Shown piece by piece: positions 1 to 12,569 of a stretch of 64,000 nucleotides of DNA. Made by a program: the position numbers and the translations under genes. Position 1 is the stretch's first letter, and each line of letters begins with the position of its first letter. The DNA is from Emydura subglobosa (lineage: Eukaryota > Chordata > Testudines > Chelidae): positions 75,676,095 to 75,740,094 of the forward strand of contig ML679956.1 of the NCBI GenBank assembly GCA_007922225.1, in the 5' to 3' direction. The notes under the pieces are model-generated. The model ran no database searches. It was given only the letters and a program-made list of their open reading frames with translations, and was not told the origin of the DNA.

Positions 1-2850
1 TGATGCAGCTGGCGGGGGGGAGCGGGGGAAGAAAGAGAATCTGACTCTGGGACACAAAAGCTTGATTCACAAGGCCAGGGAGGTAAAAGAAGAGCAACTC
101 ACCCCGGCACTGTGCATGTTACCATAGAACTTTCATTGTGAACAAGCTGAATTTTCAGTGGGAACAAGCTGAACTGCTCATTTCAAAGAGAAAAACCCAG
201 AGAAACAGGCATGTCTTAGGAGACTGGTAACGCATTGAAGAGCCCTTCATCTTTAGGTAGTCATTTCAAGTCCTGCCCAGGTTGGTAAGGACTGAAACCA
301 ATCCTCCAACAGCTGTTTGGTGGTCTCAGTCCAGTCCTCCTTGGACAAGTGTCCACATGACCCCCCTGCACCATAAACAGTTGACAAACTCAGAAGAGGA
401 TGGAATGGGCCAGTGTGTCCAACACCCCCTCATTGCTAGAGTTGCCCCTCCAGGTCATATCAGAAGCACTCTGTTGGGGGAAGCCACCATTCTGTGGCTA
501 GGTGAGGACATCCATTTCAAGGGCTGTCAACTCAGCACTTTCATCAGTACTGAGTTTACATGAAAGTTTACAAGAATAGTACGTTAACATGCTGCAACAT
601 TTTGGACCCTGATATGAGGGTGCAAACATAATCCAGCCTTGCAGAGTGTGGGTCTTTGTCTCCCTCTAAGGGTTGGGCCACACAAGTGGAGAAGGGTCTA
701 TTACCGCTACAAGGTAGAGGAACTACTCAAGCTTTAGCTCAAACAGTAGAAGCTCCTGAACTGAAGGTCACAGGTTCAAATCCCAATGAAGTCTTTTCTT
801 AATTAAAAGGTAACACACCCTCCCCCACTACTCTTCCCCCAGCCCCTGTAAATAAAATACCAATGTACATCCTGATTTCTGAATGGCCTCTCCCTGCAGA
901 CCTTTACTCTCATGCATAGGCATAGTGAAAGGGAATGACAGAACTGAATAATCTATTTTTTTTTAAAGGTAATTAAAATCTTTCTGTTGGTGGTCAGTAG
1001 TCGATGGGCTGTTAAGACATGATCTGAGAACAGACAGACACACAAAACCAGCCTCTTATCACACTTCACAGGGGAGCGAGAATACCTTCACAATACTGAA
1101 TTCCCAGTCTCAGAGCCTTCTTCCCTCCACAAGTGAGCATAGCTCCTACAGCAGGCAGCTTCTCTACTCAATCCTATTGTCACATTGCCTCACTGCATGA
1201 CCTTGGGCCAGACACAGTCTAACAGTGACTATTTGCTCACCTGGGGGTGGGAGGAAGAGGAAGTGTTCACCTGCATACTTCCCTGGGGTGTGAGGCGAGT
1301 TAATAATTGCCAGCGCTCATACAGGTGCAAGTGAATTGCATCCTGTATTGGCATGCAGACCACCCCCAAGGAACAAGCCTGCATTAGTAGCAGTTGCTGA
1401 ACTAAATGATTCAGTAGCTCTCATCTCAAACTCTTGAAGACACAAAGAGCATGATAACAAATCAAGCTAGCATGGATTTTTCTTAACAAGCACATTTCTG
1501 CAAGAAGTAAAAGCTCTTGGAATGCATTTTCGGCCCCATCAGCTGGTTCTCAATTTTAGAGAGTTCAGAAGATGGGCATTATGAAGCCCTTCTACTTTTA
1601 ATTAGATCTCAGCAATTTTACCCTGACCATACAAATCACCTTTTCAACAGCCCTACGCTCAACACAACCACTTACAGAATTAGTTCCAGCCATATGTGCA
1701 CTGCGGGTTTACCTAACATGACAACTTAGACTCGGGGCAGGTAGAAGAGAGGAGGCAGGATATTTGTGTATCCCTAACAATACTAATCTGCACAGCTCCA
1801 CAGTCTACCCAGACGCTATATTTATAAATTCAGCGAGCTCCAAAACCAGCACATGAATCCTTTGTATATCCCATCAGCTAGATATCATGCATTACCAGGC
1901 TATGCAAGTGCAAATTATTATTAATCTTTTGTCCTAGGAAAGCACCAGATATATAAGGCAGCTTTTCCCCCTGCCCTCCAAAAGCTGAACAGTAACGAAG
2001 TGATTTTTGTTTATATTGCCCAACGTTATATCCTTCGAATAGATAGTGTCTTCCTGTTCTTGCTGTATCTGCAAAACATTAACAAGTAGCTATCCAAAAG
2101 TGACACTCAAATGCCAACGTGGATCTTTGCCACTTATCAAAGAATTAATAATTCACTCTTCACCACAGTATCTGAATGCTAACAAGAATTCTTTATGCCG
2201 CCTAAAACACAGAACTCTGCAGTCTCCCCTGCTTGTATATGCTAGTCGGGAGTGCTTGGATTTTTTTATTTTATTTTTTTTAATTCTCGCTGTCTCTTCT
2301 TTTACATTTTCTTTTCTCGCCTCACATTTCTTCTCCTATCTGTTAACAGCAATTAACAGGAAAAAGAAATTTAAAGCAAAACAAAATTTGCTACAGTAAC
2401 TCCACTCTATTTAAAGCAGAACCAGAAAGGAGACAGAGACCTTACCTTTTACTTTTATACCTTTTCAGTCAAAGTATAAAATCCAGCTCTTTGTAACAGC
2501 GACAAACTGATAATATGAGCGAGCAGGCAGAAAGCTGAGCTATTTGTGAACCTTCTAAAGCTTTAATTACAGATTCTCCATTTTAAAATAGCCAATTAAA
2601 ACCCTGCGCTGATCTTTAATCTCCTCCTGTGGTTTCTTCCACTCTCCTACTATTCTTATTGCTAAATCTCCAGGCATGCCTTGGAAACACTCTGGTAAAT
2701 GCCAGCATATGCCTTCCACATCAAAGCATACTCTGGCTTTTAAGAAATACAAAGAACCAACTTCAGTGACTGTTTATATGTAACTGATCTGAGATTAAAA
2801 CGTTTTATTAGCAAATGTTTAAGCACAAAACAATAAAGCGATAGTCAAGG
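1..2850. other. Intergenic stretch, no gene seen
   Basis: Apart from a short tRNA-like SINE head near 725-795, I recognise nothing here. The open frames are short, AT-rich and low in complexity (for example the Phe/Leu-rich one at 2046-2399 over T-runs). None has flanking splice sites with recognisable protein content. Confidence 0.5.
725..795 (+). mobile_element. tRNA-derived SINE head (fragment)
   Basis: An A-box-like TAGCTCAAACAG near 736 and a B-box-like GGTTCAAATCC near 773 are spaced as in tRNA-type Pol III promoters. The segment does not fold as an intact tRNA, so I read it as a SINE head fragment. Confidence 0.45.
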
Positions 2851-2887
2851 TTCAAGAAGCACAGCAATACAGCATCCGGGGATGACA

Positions 2888-3150
2888 CACAGTGGGGGGG
2901 TATGGGGGCTGATCGAGGATGAGCTGTGGCCCGTGGGAGGGGCTGGGGGTATGGGGCTTGAGGGTTGCAGGAGGGTGTGGGGGGGAACGCTATCCAGCAT
3001 GGAGGGAGCGTCTCTGGGAGGCATTGCCAGGGAAGGCGAGTGAGTCCATGCATGGGGGTGGAGGTCTGGGGAGTACAGTGGCGTACGGGGGGATATGTGG
3101 GTTGGGGGACGCTATCCATGGTGGAGGGGATCCCTGGGAGGTTGAGGAGG
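2888..3150. repeat. G-rich imperfect repeat
   Basis: The + strand is very G-rich with many runs of four to seven G. A motif ACGCTATCCA followed by a 'ggaggg..ctgggagg' block occurs near 2988 and again near 3110, so the segment looks like a degenerate repeat. Open frames on both strands follow from the composition. G-quadruplex formation on the + strand is possible. Confidence 0.55.
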
Positions 3151-3388
3151 GTTACACACCCATAAAAAAAGAACTTCTTAGCAGCAAAGAGAACAATAGG
3201 GAAAGGATTTGCTATGTAATTCAAGTTAAAAGAAGGAAATTTGGGCCAACGTTGACTGCATTCTCAATGTTGAGCTTCAAGGCACAGCTGTAAAAAGATA
3301 GCTACAGTGTATGTGGAAATGTAGTAATCAGTTCTTTATTTTATCCATACATTTCTCCATAGATAGCACAGTTATTGCAACTGAACTA

Positions 3389-3494
3389 GGCCAGATTCTG
3401 ATCTCAGTGACACTCTGGATTTGCACCAGCAGCTCCGCTGAGTTTAGTGGAGTTGCTCCTGTTTTACACTGGCATAATACATCAGACTCTGGAC
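3389..3494. mobile_element. Short palindromic MITE (Chompy-like)
   Basis: The left arm (ggccagattctgatctcag) is matched by a degraded reverse-complement arm at the right end (catcagactctggacc), with a 'tttagtggagttgctcc' centre. This layout is typical of short palindromic non-autonomous elements common in turtles and crocodilians. The family name comes from memory, not from a search. Confidence 0.55.
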
Positions 3495-3937
3495 CTACAA
3501 ATACAGAAGAATACAGTGCAGTTCCACTGCTTAGTGCTGTATGTGCATATGTTAGATTCCATGTCCAGCTCAGTCCTGCAGACAGATGGGGTTGTGTTTG
3601 TAACCTAGCTTGAGTCATTACCTTGACTCTCCCTATGTCGATACTGATTTTTGAATGCTTCATGTCACTCACCATCTTTATTTTCACCTTTATGTAATCA
3701 TACCAATCTCCTCTAGCTGTTGTTTCTGTGGCCTGTATTTCATTGCCAGTTTTATAAATGTTACCATAATCATGTTTGCAAACCAATCTGAACAGGGCCT
3801 ATGCCTATAGCGCAGTCTACACTGGCTGAAGAAATGCCTTCGTACATGATTGTAGCTAGCTCAGTTTGGTGCTACAAAATGGACAACAGTTCTTTACTTA
3901 AAAGAAGAACTATTCTAGCCAATACGGTGCTAAGACT

Positions 3938-4143
3938 AGGGCCCTACCAAATCACAGCCATGAAAAATGTGTCACGGACCATGAAATCTGGTCTCCCTGG
4001 TGAAATCCGGTCTTTTGCATACTTTTACCTTGTAGCAGTCTCTCTCAACCGGGGGTACCAACCCAAAAGAGGATTGCAAGGGTAGGCGCCCAGCTCTGAA
4101 GGCAGCACAGAAGAAAGAATGGAATGGTATTGGGGGGGGAGAG

Positions 4144-4190
<47 letters not shown>

Positions 4191-4358
4191 ATCATGGGCT
4201 TTACATGTTTATATTTTGCTGTTTTTAAATACAGATTCATGGTTTGTTACGACACCGTGAATTTAAGATTTAAATATCTGAAACCGTGAAATTCAAAATT
4301 TTTAAAATGCTATGACCATGTAATTTACCAAAATCAACTGTGAATTTGGTAGGGCCTA
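3938..4358. mobile_element. Non-autonomous TIR DNA element, about 420 bp
   Basis: The left end TAGGGCCCTACCAAATCACA is matched by the reverse complement of the right end TGTGAATTTGGTAGGGCCTA, with one-base indels. The interior repeats 'gtgaaat' and 'catgaaa' motifs in both orientations and holds a GT microsatellite. There is no transposase frame. I could not define a target-site duplication. Confidence 0.7.
4146..4189. repeat. (GT)22 microsatellite
   Basis: An uninterrupted run of 22 GT units lies inside the 3938-4358 TIR element. The His/Thr frame on the opposite strand is a by-product. Confidence 0.95.
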
Positions 4359-4944
4359 ACTCCTGGAGAAAGAGTCAAAGCTCTGTTTCTGAACCCTGTA
4401 TAATTTCTCAACATTCTGGTAACATAGTAACAAACATAGCTTTGTCAATAGCATGATTTGTAACTCAGCTGAGTGTCAGGAAGGAGAAAGGTCTGCCATC
4501 TAAACAGGGGAAATGATATGGTTTAGGAATTAGTTTGCAGTCTCTAACAGGACACTGGTAAGTAACTGCTTTCTAACAACCTTAAGGCTTATTTTTAGCA
4601 TAATCCTGTTAAACAGCAAGATAAACAAACCCTAAAAACTGCCAAGGTGATTTAAATAATTTATTGCCACGTTACTTCTTGTACTGACTAAGCCCCTTGT
4701 GCATTAGAGCTGTGAGTAAAACCCTTTGGACTAGATGGTAATGGAATACAGAGATTTTCACCTACGCACAAGTAATGCCAATCCAGCCCACCTCAGTAGA
4801 AACTGAAAAAGTTGTTACCATCTGATAGCTCTTCAATGGGCCTCTGTAAAGCAAATCTGAGGTCTCAGTCCAGATCCCAGTAGAATGGGACCCACAGCGC
4901 AAACACCACCAGCACAACCGGTCCCCTTTGTGGCAGTTGAATAA

Positions 4945-5090
4945 AAGTTAAGGCCAGCAGGGATCTACTCTGACCTCCTGCATGATACAAATCAGATAAT
5001 GCAGGATTCACTAGGTGAAATTAAGCCCATAATTTCAGGCTGAGATACAGTATCTCTTTTAGAAAGACATCCAGCAACAGCACAAAGGCC
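4945..5090 (-). mobile_element. CR1 LINE 3'-end fragment
   Basis: The 'gccagcagggatctactctgacctcctgcat' block, followed by 'cacatccag'-like text, resembles the old CR1 3' untranslated consensus read in reverse. It is short and diverged, with no coding remnant. Confidence 0.45.
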
Positions 5091-6099
5091 AAAGACTGAC
5101 TGAGTCATGGAGACTGAACTATTCTTGTTGCTTAGAGATGATCCCATTTCTTTTAAGTGGTAAAATATCTTATTGCTGCTGCTGGCGCAGTTGCTTGTAC
5201 AATATCTGGTCTATAGCTAAATAAAGGGCTGTGAGCCTGAAGCTAGGCTCCTAAACCCTCATTTTAAGGTTGATCATTTTGGAGTCACTCTCCAGAACTG
5301 TCAATCTAGCATCTTTCTCCAGCACAAAATGTAATACTGACATTTAACGAGAAAGGTCTGATTTAGTGCTGCAAGTAACTTGTATGGGGCTATACTGGAG
5401 TATTTGCCAGGACATTCTTAAGGGGTATTTTAAACAAAATTAGGGTAATATTAAGAGGAAAAATAGAATTTACTATGCAGATTGGCCTCAAAGTGGAATT
5501 ACACTGTTCCAGTAAAATAATCTGGGAATTACAAAAATATTTTGTCTGTCCTCAAAAGAGAATGCAAACACAGGTGCATATCAAATACTCCACTGGTCTC
5601 TGAGCTGTCTGTTACTATATTCCTTACTACACTGAGGGTACAATCATGACTGGTTTCTTCAAGTGTTATCGTAATATAAACAGCCAATCATTTGGGCTTT
5701 TTCAGGCTCACTTCCTGGAAATAGAGCAAATAGCTGGTAAAATAAAAGGGGTCTGGAAACATTAATATATTTGAAAAGTACTACTCTGGGGCTTCAAATG
5801 GAATAACTAACCTAGTTTTGGGCTTCCTGGTACATTCTAAAGCCATTTCCTACAGCCCTCTGTGAAAGTTACTTGCAACACCATTTTCCTAGTCAATTCT
5901 GCACCAAGTTGTTGAACAAAAGCAACAGAAAAAGAAAGCTGCATCTAAGACAGGACAAATATGTGACTTAAAATAGCCAACCATATAAATATTAAAAACC
6001 CACTAACTTCCATCATGTTTTTTCTTACCAAACAACTACAATGTAAAAATCTAACAAAACTGGTCTTACGAGGAACTCTCCCTGAGTGAACTTGTGACA
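5091..6099. other. Intergenic, nothing recognised
   Basis: This is AT-rich unique-looking sequence. I see no open frame of note, no splice-framed exon and no repeat I can name. Confidence 0.5.
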
Positions 6100-6774
6100 T
6101 CATTGGGTGCAAAGCTTAGAGTTGTAAGGGGGAATTTGATATCCAACTAGAAACCAATGCATGTTGGATATTTGCATCAAATCTGAGAAAGGAGCACACA
6201 CACAACAAGAACTTGGAATGCACCAAAGTACTGAAGGAACACAGGTAACCTCATAGGCATTGCTCCTCCTGATATATGCCAGGATGTTGCTAGTAGTCGA
6301 ACACACAAAGCAATGCACAGATCCAAGACATCCATTATATGATGTAACATGGATGCTGAGTCGACCAAAGTCATGACCAAATTTTCTTGCTGCCATTAAA
6401 CTGCTAACATTGTCACTCACACACACAAGGGTTCAGGTATGGCAACCGTGCTTTTTTGGCTCCCACCAGTTGAGACCCTACCACACGGTACAGATCAGTC
6501 TGGGACTACATGGTATTGCCTTAATCAACTCCACGCTGGAGTTGGCTGGTTTAGAGATGCAATGATCAGGTGGAGCTATATCACTGGCCCCAACACCTGT
6601 GTCTGTATCAGAGAGCCTCAAAATAGGAAGCACCTCCTGCAATGCCAGCTGCTTGAGTGACCTGGTGGACAGCAATGACCAGTCAATCGCATGTGCGCAG
6701 ATGTGGTCAGAGGTAGTATGAAGACACGACAAGAAGATGGGTAACCATTTCTTTCTCCAGTGCCCATTCGCCAT
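6100..6774 (-). pseudogene. Decayed open frame, possible transposon coding remnant
   Basis: One minus-strand frame runs from 6774 to 6100 with only two stops, both close together at about 6430-6477 (a TAG, then a TGA 18 codons on). About 225 random codons would usually carry around ten stops. I do not recognise the protein: it is rich in Cys, His and Trp and shows no motif I can name. A broken transposase-type gene, or a chance low-stop tract in an old repeat, are the likeliest explanations. Confidence 0.3.
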
Positions 6775-7940
6775 TGTATTTGAGCACTTTAGCTATTTGG
6801 AAGGCAGATCTGGGTTTGGGGTGGAGATGTCATTACCTGCATAAACTGTGAGAGGTGCCATTTCAAAAAACAATGCATTCAGATGACAATACTAATGGGT
6901 CATCTGTACTAGACAATATGTTAAACTACGCAGCAAGTCCCTGAAGTTATATATCTGAGATTCCCCAAAGCTACCCCCACTCACTGCCCTCTACCATGAC
7001 CTGTCCAATCAGTACAGTATCCAAGGTGTTCTATTTTAATACCAAAATGCATTCATTTTACATTGTTCCCAAATTTTGAACATGCCACAGCTTTATTAAT
7101 AGGAAAGGCATAGCTGCTTTGTAAAGATTGTCAAGGAGAAGCAGCAGAGTTTGCCAGGGGGTAGGACAAAGTTGGGTTTTTTGATAGCCAAGAAGTCCTG
7201 GCAGACATTTCTGGTTCATGGTACCGAAGAAGCAGTTGACGCCTTTGATGCTGGGGAGAAGATGTGCCTCCTTTCTCTCTCCCTTTTTTAAGCAAAGATA
7301 ACTAAGTTACAGGGAGGGAAGAAGGCTTACCCTTCTTACTCCCCCATCCTAGCAACTCTGACAACTAGACACACACATACAGCTGCTACACATCAGACTC
7401 ACATCTCCAACTGGATGTTGCAGAACAAGACATTGAAGCAATTACATTTTATTGGAGATATCCCTCATTTTGTTTGCAGCCTCCATCAGTGCCTTTCAAT
7501 AGGTAAGGACTTTCACTTTAATGCAGAAGCCACTCAGTTTTCCAGCTGGTGGCAATGTAGAAAAGCCAGAAACGCGCCCTGATAATTAAATGAATCCCAT
7601 CTGAGATTTAAAACGACATTTGTATTTGAATGAAAGAAAAAAAACGTTAGGAACAGGCTAGGATTTTTTAATAAAGAGAGTGATAAAATGCATACGGTTA
7701 CAATAAAGGACATCATTTTAGTGACTCAGAACGGTTGTGTTGATTGAATTGCAGGCTGTTTTTAAATGGCAGTTATTCGTTATGAATAACACTTAGATAC
7801 TTGTCACTTATGAGAGCTGAAGGAAATAAGAGAAGTAAATCTGAAAACCGACCAGATAGGTTGCACTTGGGCAAGAGCTGTCTATAGGAAACGACTGTAT
7901 AAAAATAATAGCATGTCATCCAGAGAGAGTCTTTCACTAA
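6775..7940. other. Intergenic, nothing recognised
   Basis: There are no coding, RNA or clear repeat signatures. The 60-aa minus frame at 7534-7716 is Phe/Leu-rich over poly-A and poly-T tracts and has no support. Confidence 0.5.
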
Positions 7941-7944
7941 TGTG

Positions 7945-8170
7945 CTTTATAAACATTAAATCTCATGCCCTCATTTGGAGGCAAATATTAGACAAATTTA
8001 TAGATGGGTAAAAGAAATTAATGGAGATAAGAAGCCTAAATACCTTTGTGGATCTTGACCAAAAAGATTAAATGAGTGGCCCAAGATCACACAACTAGCC
8101 AGTGGGAGAGACAGGAACATACAATCTAGGAGTTGACTCTCAGACCTCTTCTCTAACCACTATACATAAA
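7945..8170 (-). mobile_element. MIR/turtle-type SINE, reverse orientation
   Basis: Read in reverse it shows a tRNA-like head (gttgactctcagacctc), then 'cctggc..actggct..gtgtgatcttgggccac', then 'gtgctttataaacat'. This is the usual order of CORE/MIR-like SINEs in this window. Confidence 0.6.
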
Positions 8171-9535
8171 ACAGCCCATCCCAGCTAATTCTGAATCTGG
8201 GTAGTGACTGAACATTTTTAACACTAACCGTTCTCTTCAGGACTCAGAGCATAAACAGGGTCACCTCTTATGTTAATATCCACATTTTTAAAGCATGTTA
8301 TTTTATGCATTGCGAAGGACTGCCAACTACCCTGAAGGTCATTGCAGGACTGATTCACAGCCCATGGTACTGAACATCATTGATGGTCTCTGGTTTCAAA
8401 AGGGAAAAGATCGACTAGGCAGAACCAGGGTTTCCCTTCCTCCCCCATTTGTTCCCACTTCTCTACTTTTGCTGGCAACCACCACAGACCACCCGTGTAG
8501 ACTAAAAGAGATGTTGGGGTTGCGGGGGAAGGAGTGATATGTGAATTACAGATAGTGAAGCAATTCCTTCCATAAGATTAGACCGCTGAGGCAATCAACG
8601 TGGGTGGTTGCTAGTGAACATTTCTTATGTCACTGCCAGTTGGCAATGGTCATTGCCGTGCCAGTGTTTCCCAAAAACAGCTCTTACTGTCCCATTTGTG
8701 GAAGATGGCCTACCACAAAGTGCACTGCTGTGGAACCACAGGCTTTGTTTTGTCACCATCCCTGCTGAGACACTGAACAGCATGAAGGTGGCAGTCTGAT
8801 ACCAGAGCGGAGATTTTACCTCAGAGGGGAAATCCAAGAGCTCTAAGACACTCACAGCTGCAGGAGGTCCCTTGTTCCTTTGTGTGAGGCCTGATAGTGG
8901 CTCTTCAGTGGGTCTCTCAGATCTTGCATCTTCTCCATGTTAATTTGGCCTTCAACACAACTGGCTCCTGTGGTTCATAGAAGTTTCAGCTGGCTGATAT
9001 ATATTAGGTCACACATGGTCCATCTCCCAAGGCCAGTTCAAGGTTGTTCCCTATGGTAGGTTTTTAGTGCTTTGTCTGTACTCCTGTAGGTCAGTTGAAG
9101 GGCTGGCCTGCTACTATAACCAACTCTTTGGACTCACCTACAGCCTTTTTAAACACATAAATACTCCTGTTTCACCATCAGGACTGCTCCTGAGCCTGGC
9201 TCCTTCCTCGTCATACCGTTATGAGGGGAAGGAGGAAAGAATCACAGCAAACAACAAAAAAAGGGGGAGAAACAATTGTACACGTGGGGATTTTACAGTA
9301 TGAAGCAATTGCAGTTTGTCTCCATGAAATAGGGAATGGCATAGAGCACGTAGAGCTGCCAAGCGTTACTTCTCCAAAGAGTATACTTAGCTACACAATC
9401 TCAGACTAGGGGACAGTACGAGAAATATTTTCAAGTCAGTTACATAATTTGACTCTAAGGAGTTACCCTAATAAAATGTTTCAGTTTATATTGGTATTTT
9501 ATATAGTATTCCTTCTAGGGGCTTTTACGACATCA
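8171..9535. other. Intergenic, nothing recognised
   Basis: Open frames of 60-80 codons occur on both strands (8295-8537, 8608-8855, 9067-9409). None matches a protein I know or has convincing splice or start context. Confidence 0.45.
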
Positions 9536-9538
9536 TTA

Positions 9539-9795
9539 AAAAAAAAAAAAAAAAGAGAGAATGGATGGTCCAGCTGGTTACAGCACTAGCCTAGACTTGG
9601 ACTCAATTCCCTGCTCCAAAAAAGACTTTCCGTGTGACTGTGGCCAAGTCAGCTTAGCCTTCCTGTGCCTCAGATCCCCATCTGTAACATGAGGCTGAAG
9701 ATCACTTCCCTACCTTAGCGGGGTATTGCAAGGACAAAGACATTAAAGATTGTGAGGCGCTCAGATGCTATGTGATGGGGGTCATATAAGAACTT
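9539..9795 (+). mobile_element. tRNA-derived SINE with A-run
   Basis: A 16-base A-run is followed by a tRNA-like head (gtccagctggttacagcact, B-box-like gactcaattcc). Next come 'gtgactgtggccaagtcagc', 'cctgtgcctcagatcccc', and a 'gtgaggcgctcagatgctat' tail. This is the typical full-length layout of the turtle Pol III SINE. Confidence 0.75.
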
Positions 9796-10040
9796 AAGAT
9801 AGAGAACAAAACTAGTTATAATGCAAATGTTATCACTTATACAATACTTTTCTTCTTCAAAAGTGCTTTACAAACATCTAGCCTCCCATCTTGTGGGTTC
9901 AACACCTGATGCAATATTAACAACTCCAAGCATTCAAAAATCACAAGTCAAGCAGCTAAAAAATCTTTTTTTTTTTTAAATAAGGAGTTTTGTTCTTTTT
10001 ATTTGCCTATTGGTTCCTGAACTCTTGGGTTACACTCAGG

Positions 10041-10165
10041 TCGCATCTGACGAAGTGGGTTTCGGCCCACAAAAGCTTATACCCAAATAAATTTGTTAGT
10101 CTTTAAGGTGCCATAGGACTCTCACTGTTTTGCTAAAAACAGACTAACATGGCTACCCCCTCTGG
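10041..10165 (+). mobile_element. Interspersed repeat ('tctgacgaagtgggt' family)
   Basis: The segment 'catctgacgaagtgggttt ... cccacaaaagcttat ... ttgttagtctttaaggtgcc ... agactaacatggctacccc' matches a repeat I recall as very abundant in turtle DNA. I do not assert its class. Confidence 0.65.
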
Positions 10166-10684
10166 AACTCAAGTGACATTGTCAAGCTTTTCTCCATAAC
10201 CATAAGGATCAGAAGCTTATTTTTTGGTTTTCAGTGAAAGCTCAGATTCTCCCATATTCACATAACTCCAGGAACTGGATCATTAAACTTAACACCACAT
10301 ATTGAAAGAGCTAATAACACTGTGATCATCCATGTGGAGGTGGAAAAAAATACATGTTTATACTAAAGTTAGCATAAGGACCCCGCAGCAATTGCCGGAA
10401 TGATTTTACATTACAAACGTGTTTACAACCAAATTTAGATGTTATGTTAATGTATTTTACTGTTGTATTTTTAGTGTTTGTATTTCAATTAATGGCAGCT
10501 GTCCTTTTAGGAAAAGCATGTGGCAGACACAGTGCATTTGACTCAGAGCAATATGTGGGAGATTTTGCCTGTGCCCAGAGAATGAGAGACCCTGTCTACA
10601 TACGCTCCAGAAAGGTCAGCACTTGATTTAATATACTTGTCTCTCCAGAAAGCAGCCTTACCCTCAAAGGTGTGACTTATGGGG

Positions 10685-10985
10685 GCCTGGACACCTCAAA
10701 GCTTTGCTCATCAGCTACACAGCCTTCCACCTGTAGGTCACCAGTTTGAATCCTGACCAGGTATGCAGGGATTGGAAGTTGTTCCTATTTAATAGATGTC
10801 TGATGGCCCCTTCATGAGATGAGTTTGGCAAGTCCCAGCTCCCACCTCAAAAACTCACTATTATGCTTTGCGCTAGAATTTAAGCTCCTCAGAGCTGGAA
10901 CTGTCGATCACCAGGTGTTTGTACACTGCCTGGAACAGCAGCAAGGGCTCCTGCAGTAGGCCCAATAAATGCCTTAATTACTATA
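10685..10985 (+). mobile_element. SINE-like element with B-box head and Pol III-SINE tail
   Basis: A B-box-like AGTTTGAATCC lies near 10743. About 130 bp on is the tail 'gaatttaagctcctcagagc ... gtttgtacactgcctgg', which is shared with SINEs at 36.9, 45.3 and 50.7 kb. The middle part is diverged. Confidence 0.55.
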
Positions 10986-12569
10986 AATTTGGCAACACAA
11001 TAACACACACAAACACGCACATGGAGCGGATAGGGGGAGTTCAGAACTCAGGCGCCTGTCCATGATTTAATCATTTTAGGAAAATTCACATGATTTTGGG
11101 GCCAATGTCATGAAGGGTATTTGAACCCATAGTTCCAAGTAGACCAAGTGTTCAAATCTCAATGTGTATACAACTGAATCCTTCACTGCTGTTGGTACTC
11201 TGGAGATATGTGCCTGGCACATGACTGTTCTTTCTGCTAGGATGTTAACCAGTCGCATAAATGTGTCCGAGATGGCTGATGAATATTTTACATACATCCA
11301 AGCAGACTTCCACTGCAGTACTCTAATATTCCACTGATTTTCATGGGGAAAATGGTAGGTAAGCCAGAGCACAGAAAGAGTTAAACAAAACTAGTAGTGA
11401 TTAGTAAACAGGCTTGAAGAGAGAAGGTAATGAAGCCATTTTAGCAGTAGAAAAGAAGATCAGAGATCAGTGCTACAGACTCAAGAGAGGCTTCCTGGAT
11501 TAGACACCTTTAATCTCATTCCCTATTTTTAGCATCTTCTTTATAAGCATTACATTCTCACCCCTCTAAACCATGGGACAACGGGTAGGGTCTTCAAAGC
11601 TCTAAAATCCAATCTAGTTGAAGCATCAAGTAATATGGCAAAGATTAATAATACTTTGCAATAGACACACACTCAGCATTTTTGAGCTTCCTAGACGTCA
11701 TCGCATTACACCGTACCTTCTCTTCATGCCTCGTGAGATAACTTCGCTGAACAGTAAAACATCATAACCTGCTGTTGTTCAGAGGAAGGCTGTTTAGGCT
11801 GGCGCCTGCTGCGAAGCAATTGTTGATAGCAGTGTGCAATTGCTAGCACTTGCTCAGGAAACAGAATTTTTGCTGCCAGCTAGCTGAGACCTGTGCTTAG
11901 TTAGCATTCTAACAGCAGAATGGCCTGTGTGAAGCTTTATCATCTTTTTTCATGGTGAACAGGAGTTGCACACACACTGTGCATAAGAGACGAGAAAGTA
12001 ATCTACACTGATATACATTTAATTTTATTCCCAAAAGGAACCAACCTATTCTAGATCTCCACTTTTCTTGAATCACCTGAAAGCCAGGACAGTATTTTCA
12101 CTAAGGTTTCACTAGGCATAACAACAACTGATTAAGTCATTCCCTCCAGATATAATGCTTTTTTTTGGAATCTGTGATGGTCAAGTTAAAGGACCTCTAC
12201 AATGTCACTGAGTCAGCTACTCCAGAATAAACCTTCAGCATCAGGATTTTATAACACAGCTAAAAATTCATTCTGTGTTGGAATTTGGCGTATTATATCC
12301 CAGCACCTCCTTAAAATAAAAGGTTTCAGTTTCTTATGTTCCAGAAAAGCAAAATTGAAATCAAACAAGTTTTGGTTTTTTTAAAGTCATCAGTTACAGA
12401 TATAATTTTTACCATTGTTTATGTCAAAAATGCCTGGGTGTATTAACAATGAAAGTCTGCTGGAAAACGTATTCACTAAAGAAAAAAAATTTTAACATAT
12501 AAAATTATCTACATATACATCTGCACACTAACAGAGTACTTCCTTGCCTCTCTCTTTCTGGTATTACAG
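10986..12569. other. Intergenic, nothing recognised
   Basis: This is AT-rich sequence. The 98-aa minus frame at 11076-11372 has no recognisable content and no supporting splice sites. Confidence 0.45.

Noticed and set aside
725..795. Possible tRNA gene
   Set aside because: A and B boxes are present but the acceptor and anticodon arms do not pair; it fits a SINE head.
2567..2752. 61-codon minus frame with protein-like composition
   Set aside because: No convincing splice sites, no recognisable homologue, and short enough for chance.
4025..4240. Thr/His repeat frame
   Set aside because: Translation of the (GT)n microsatellite.
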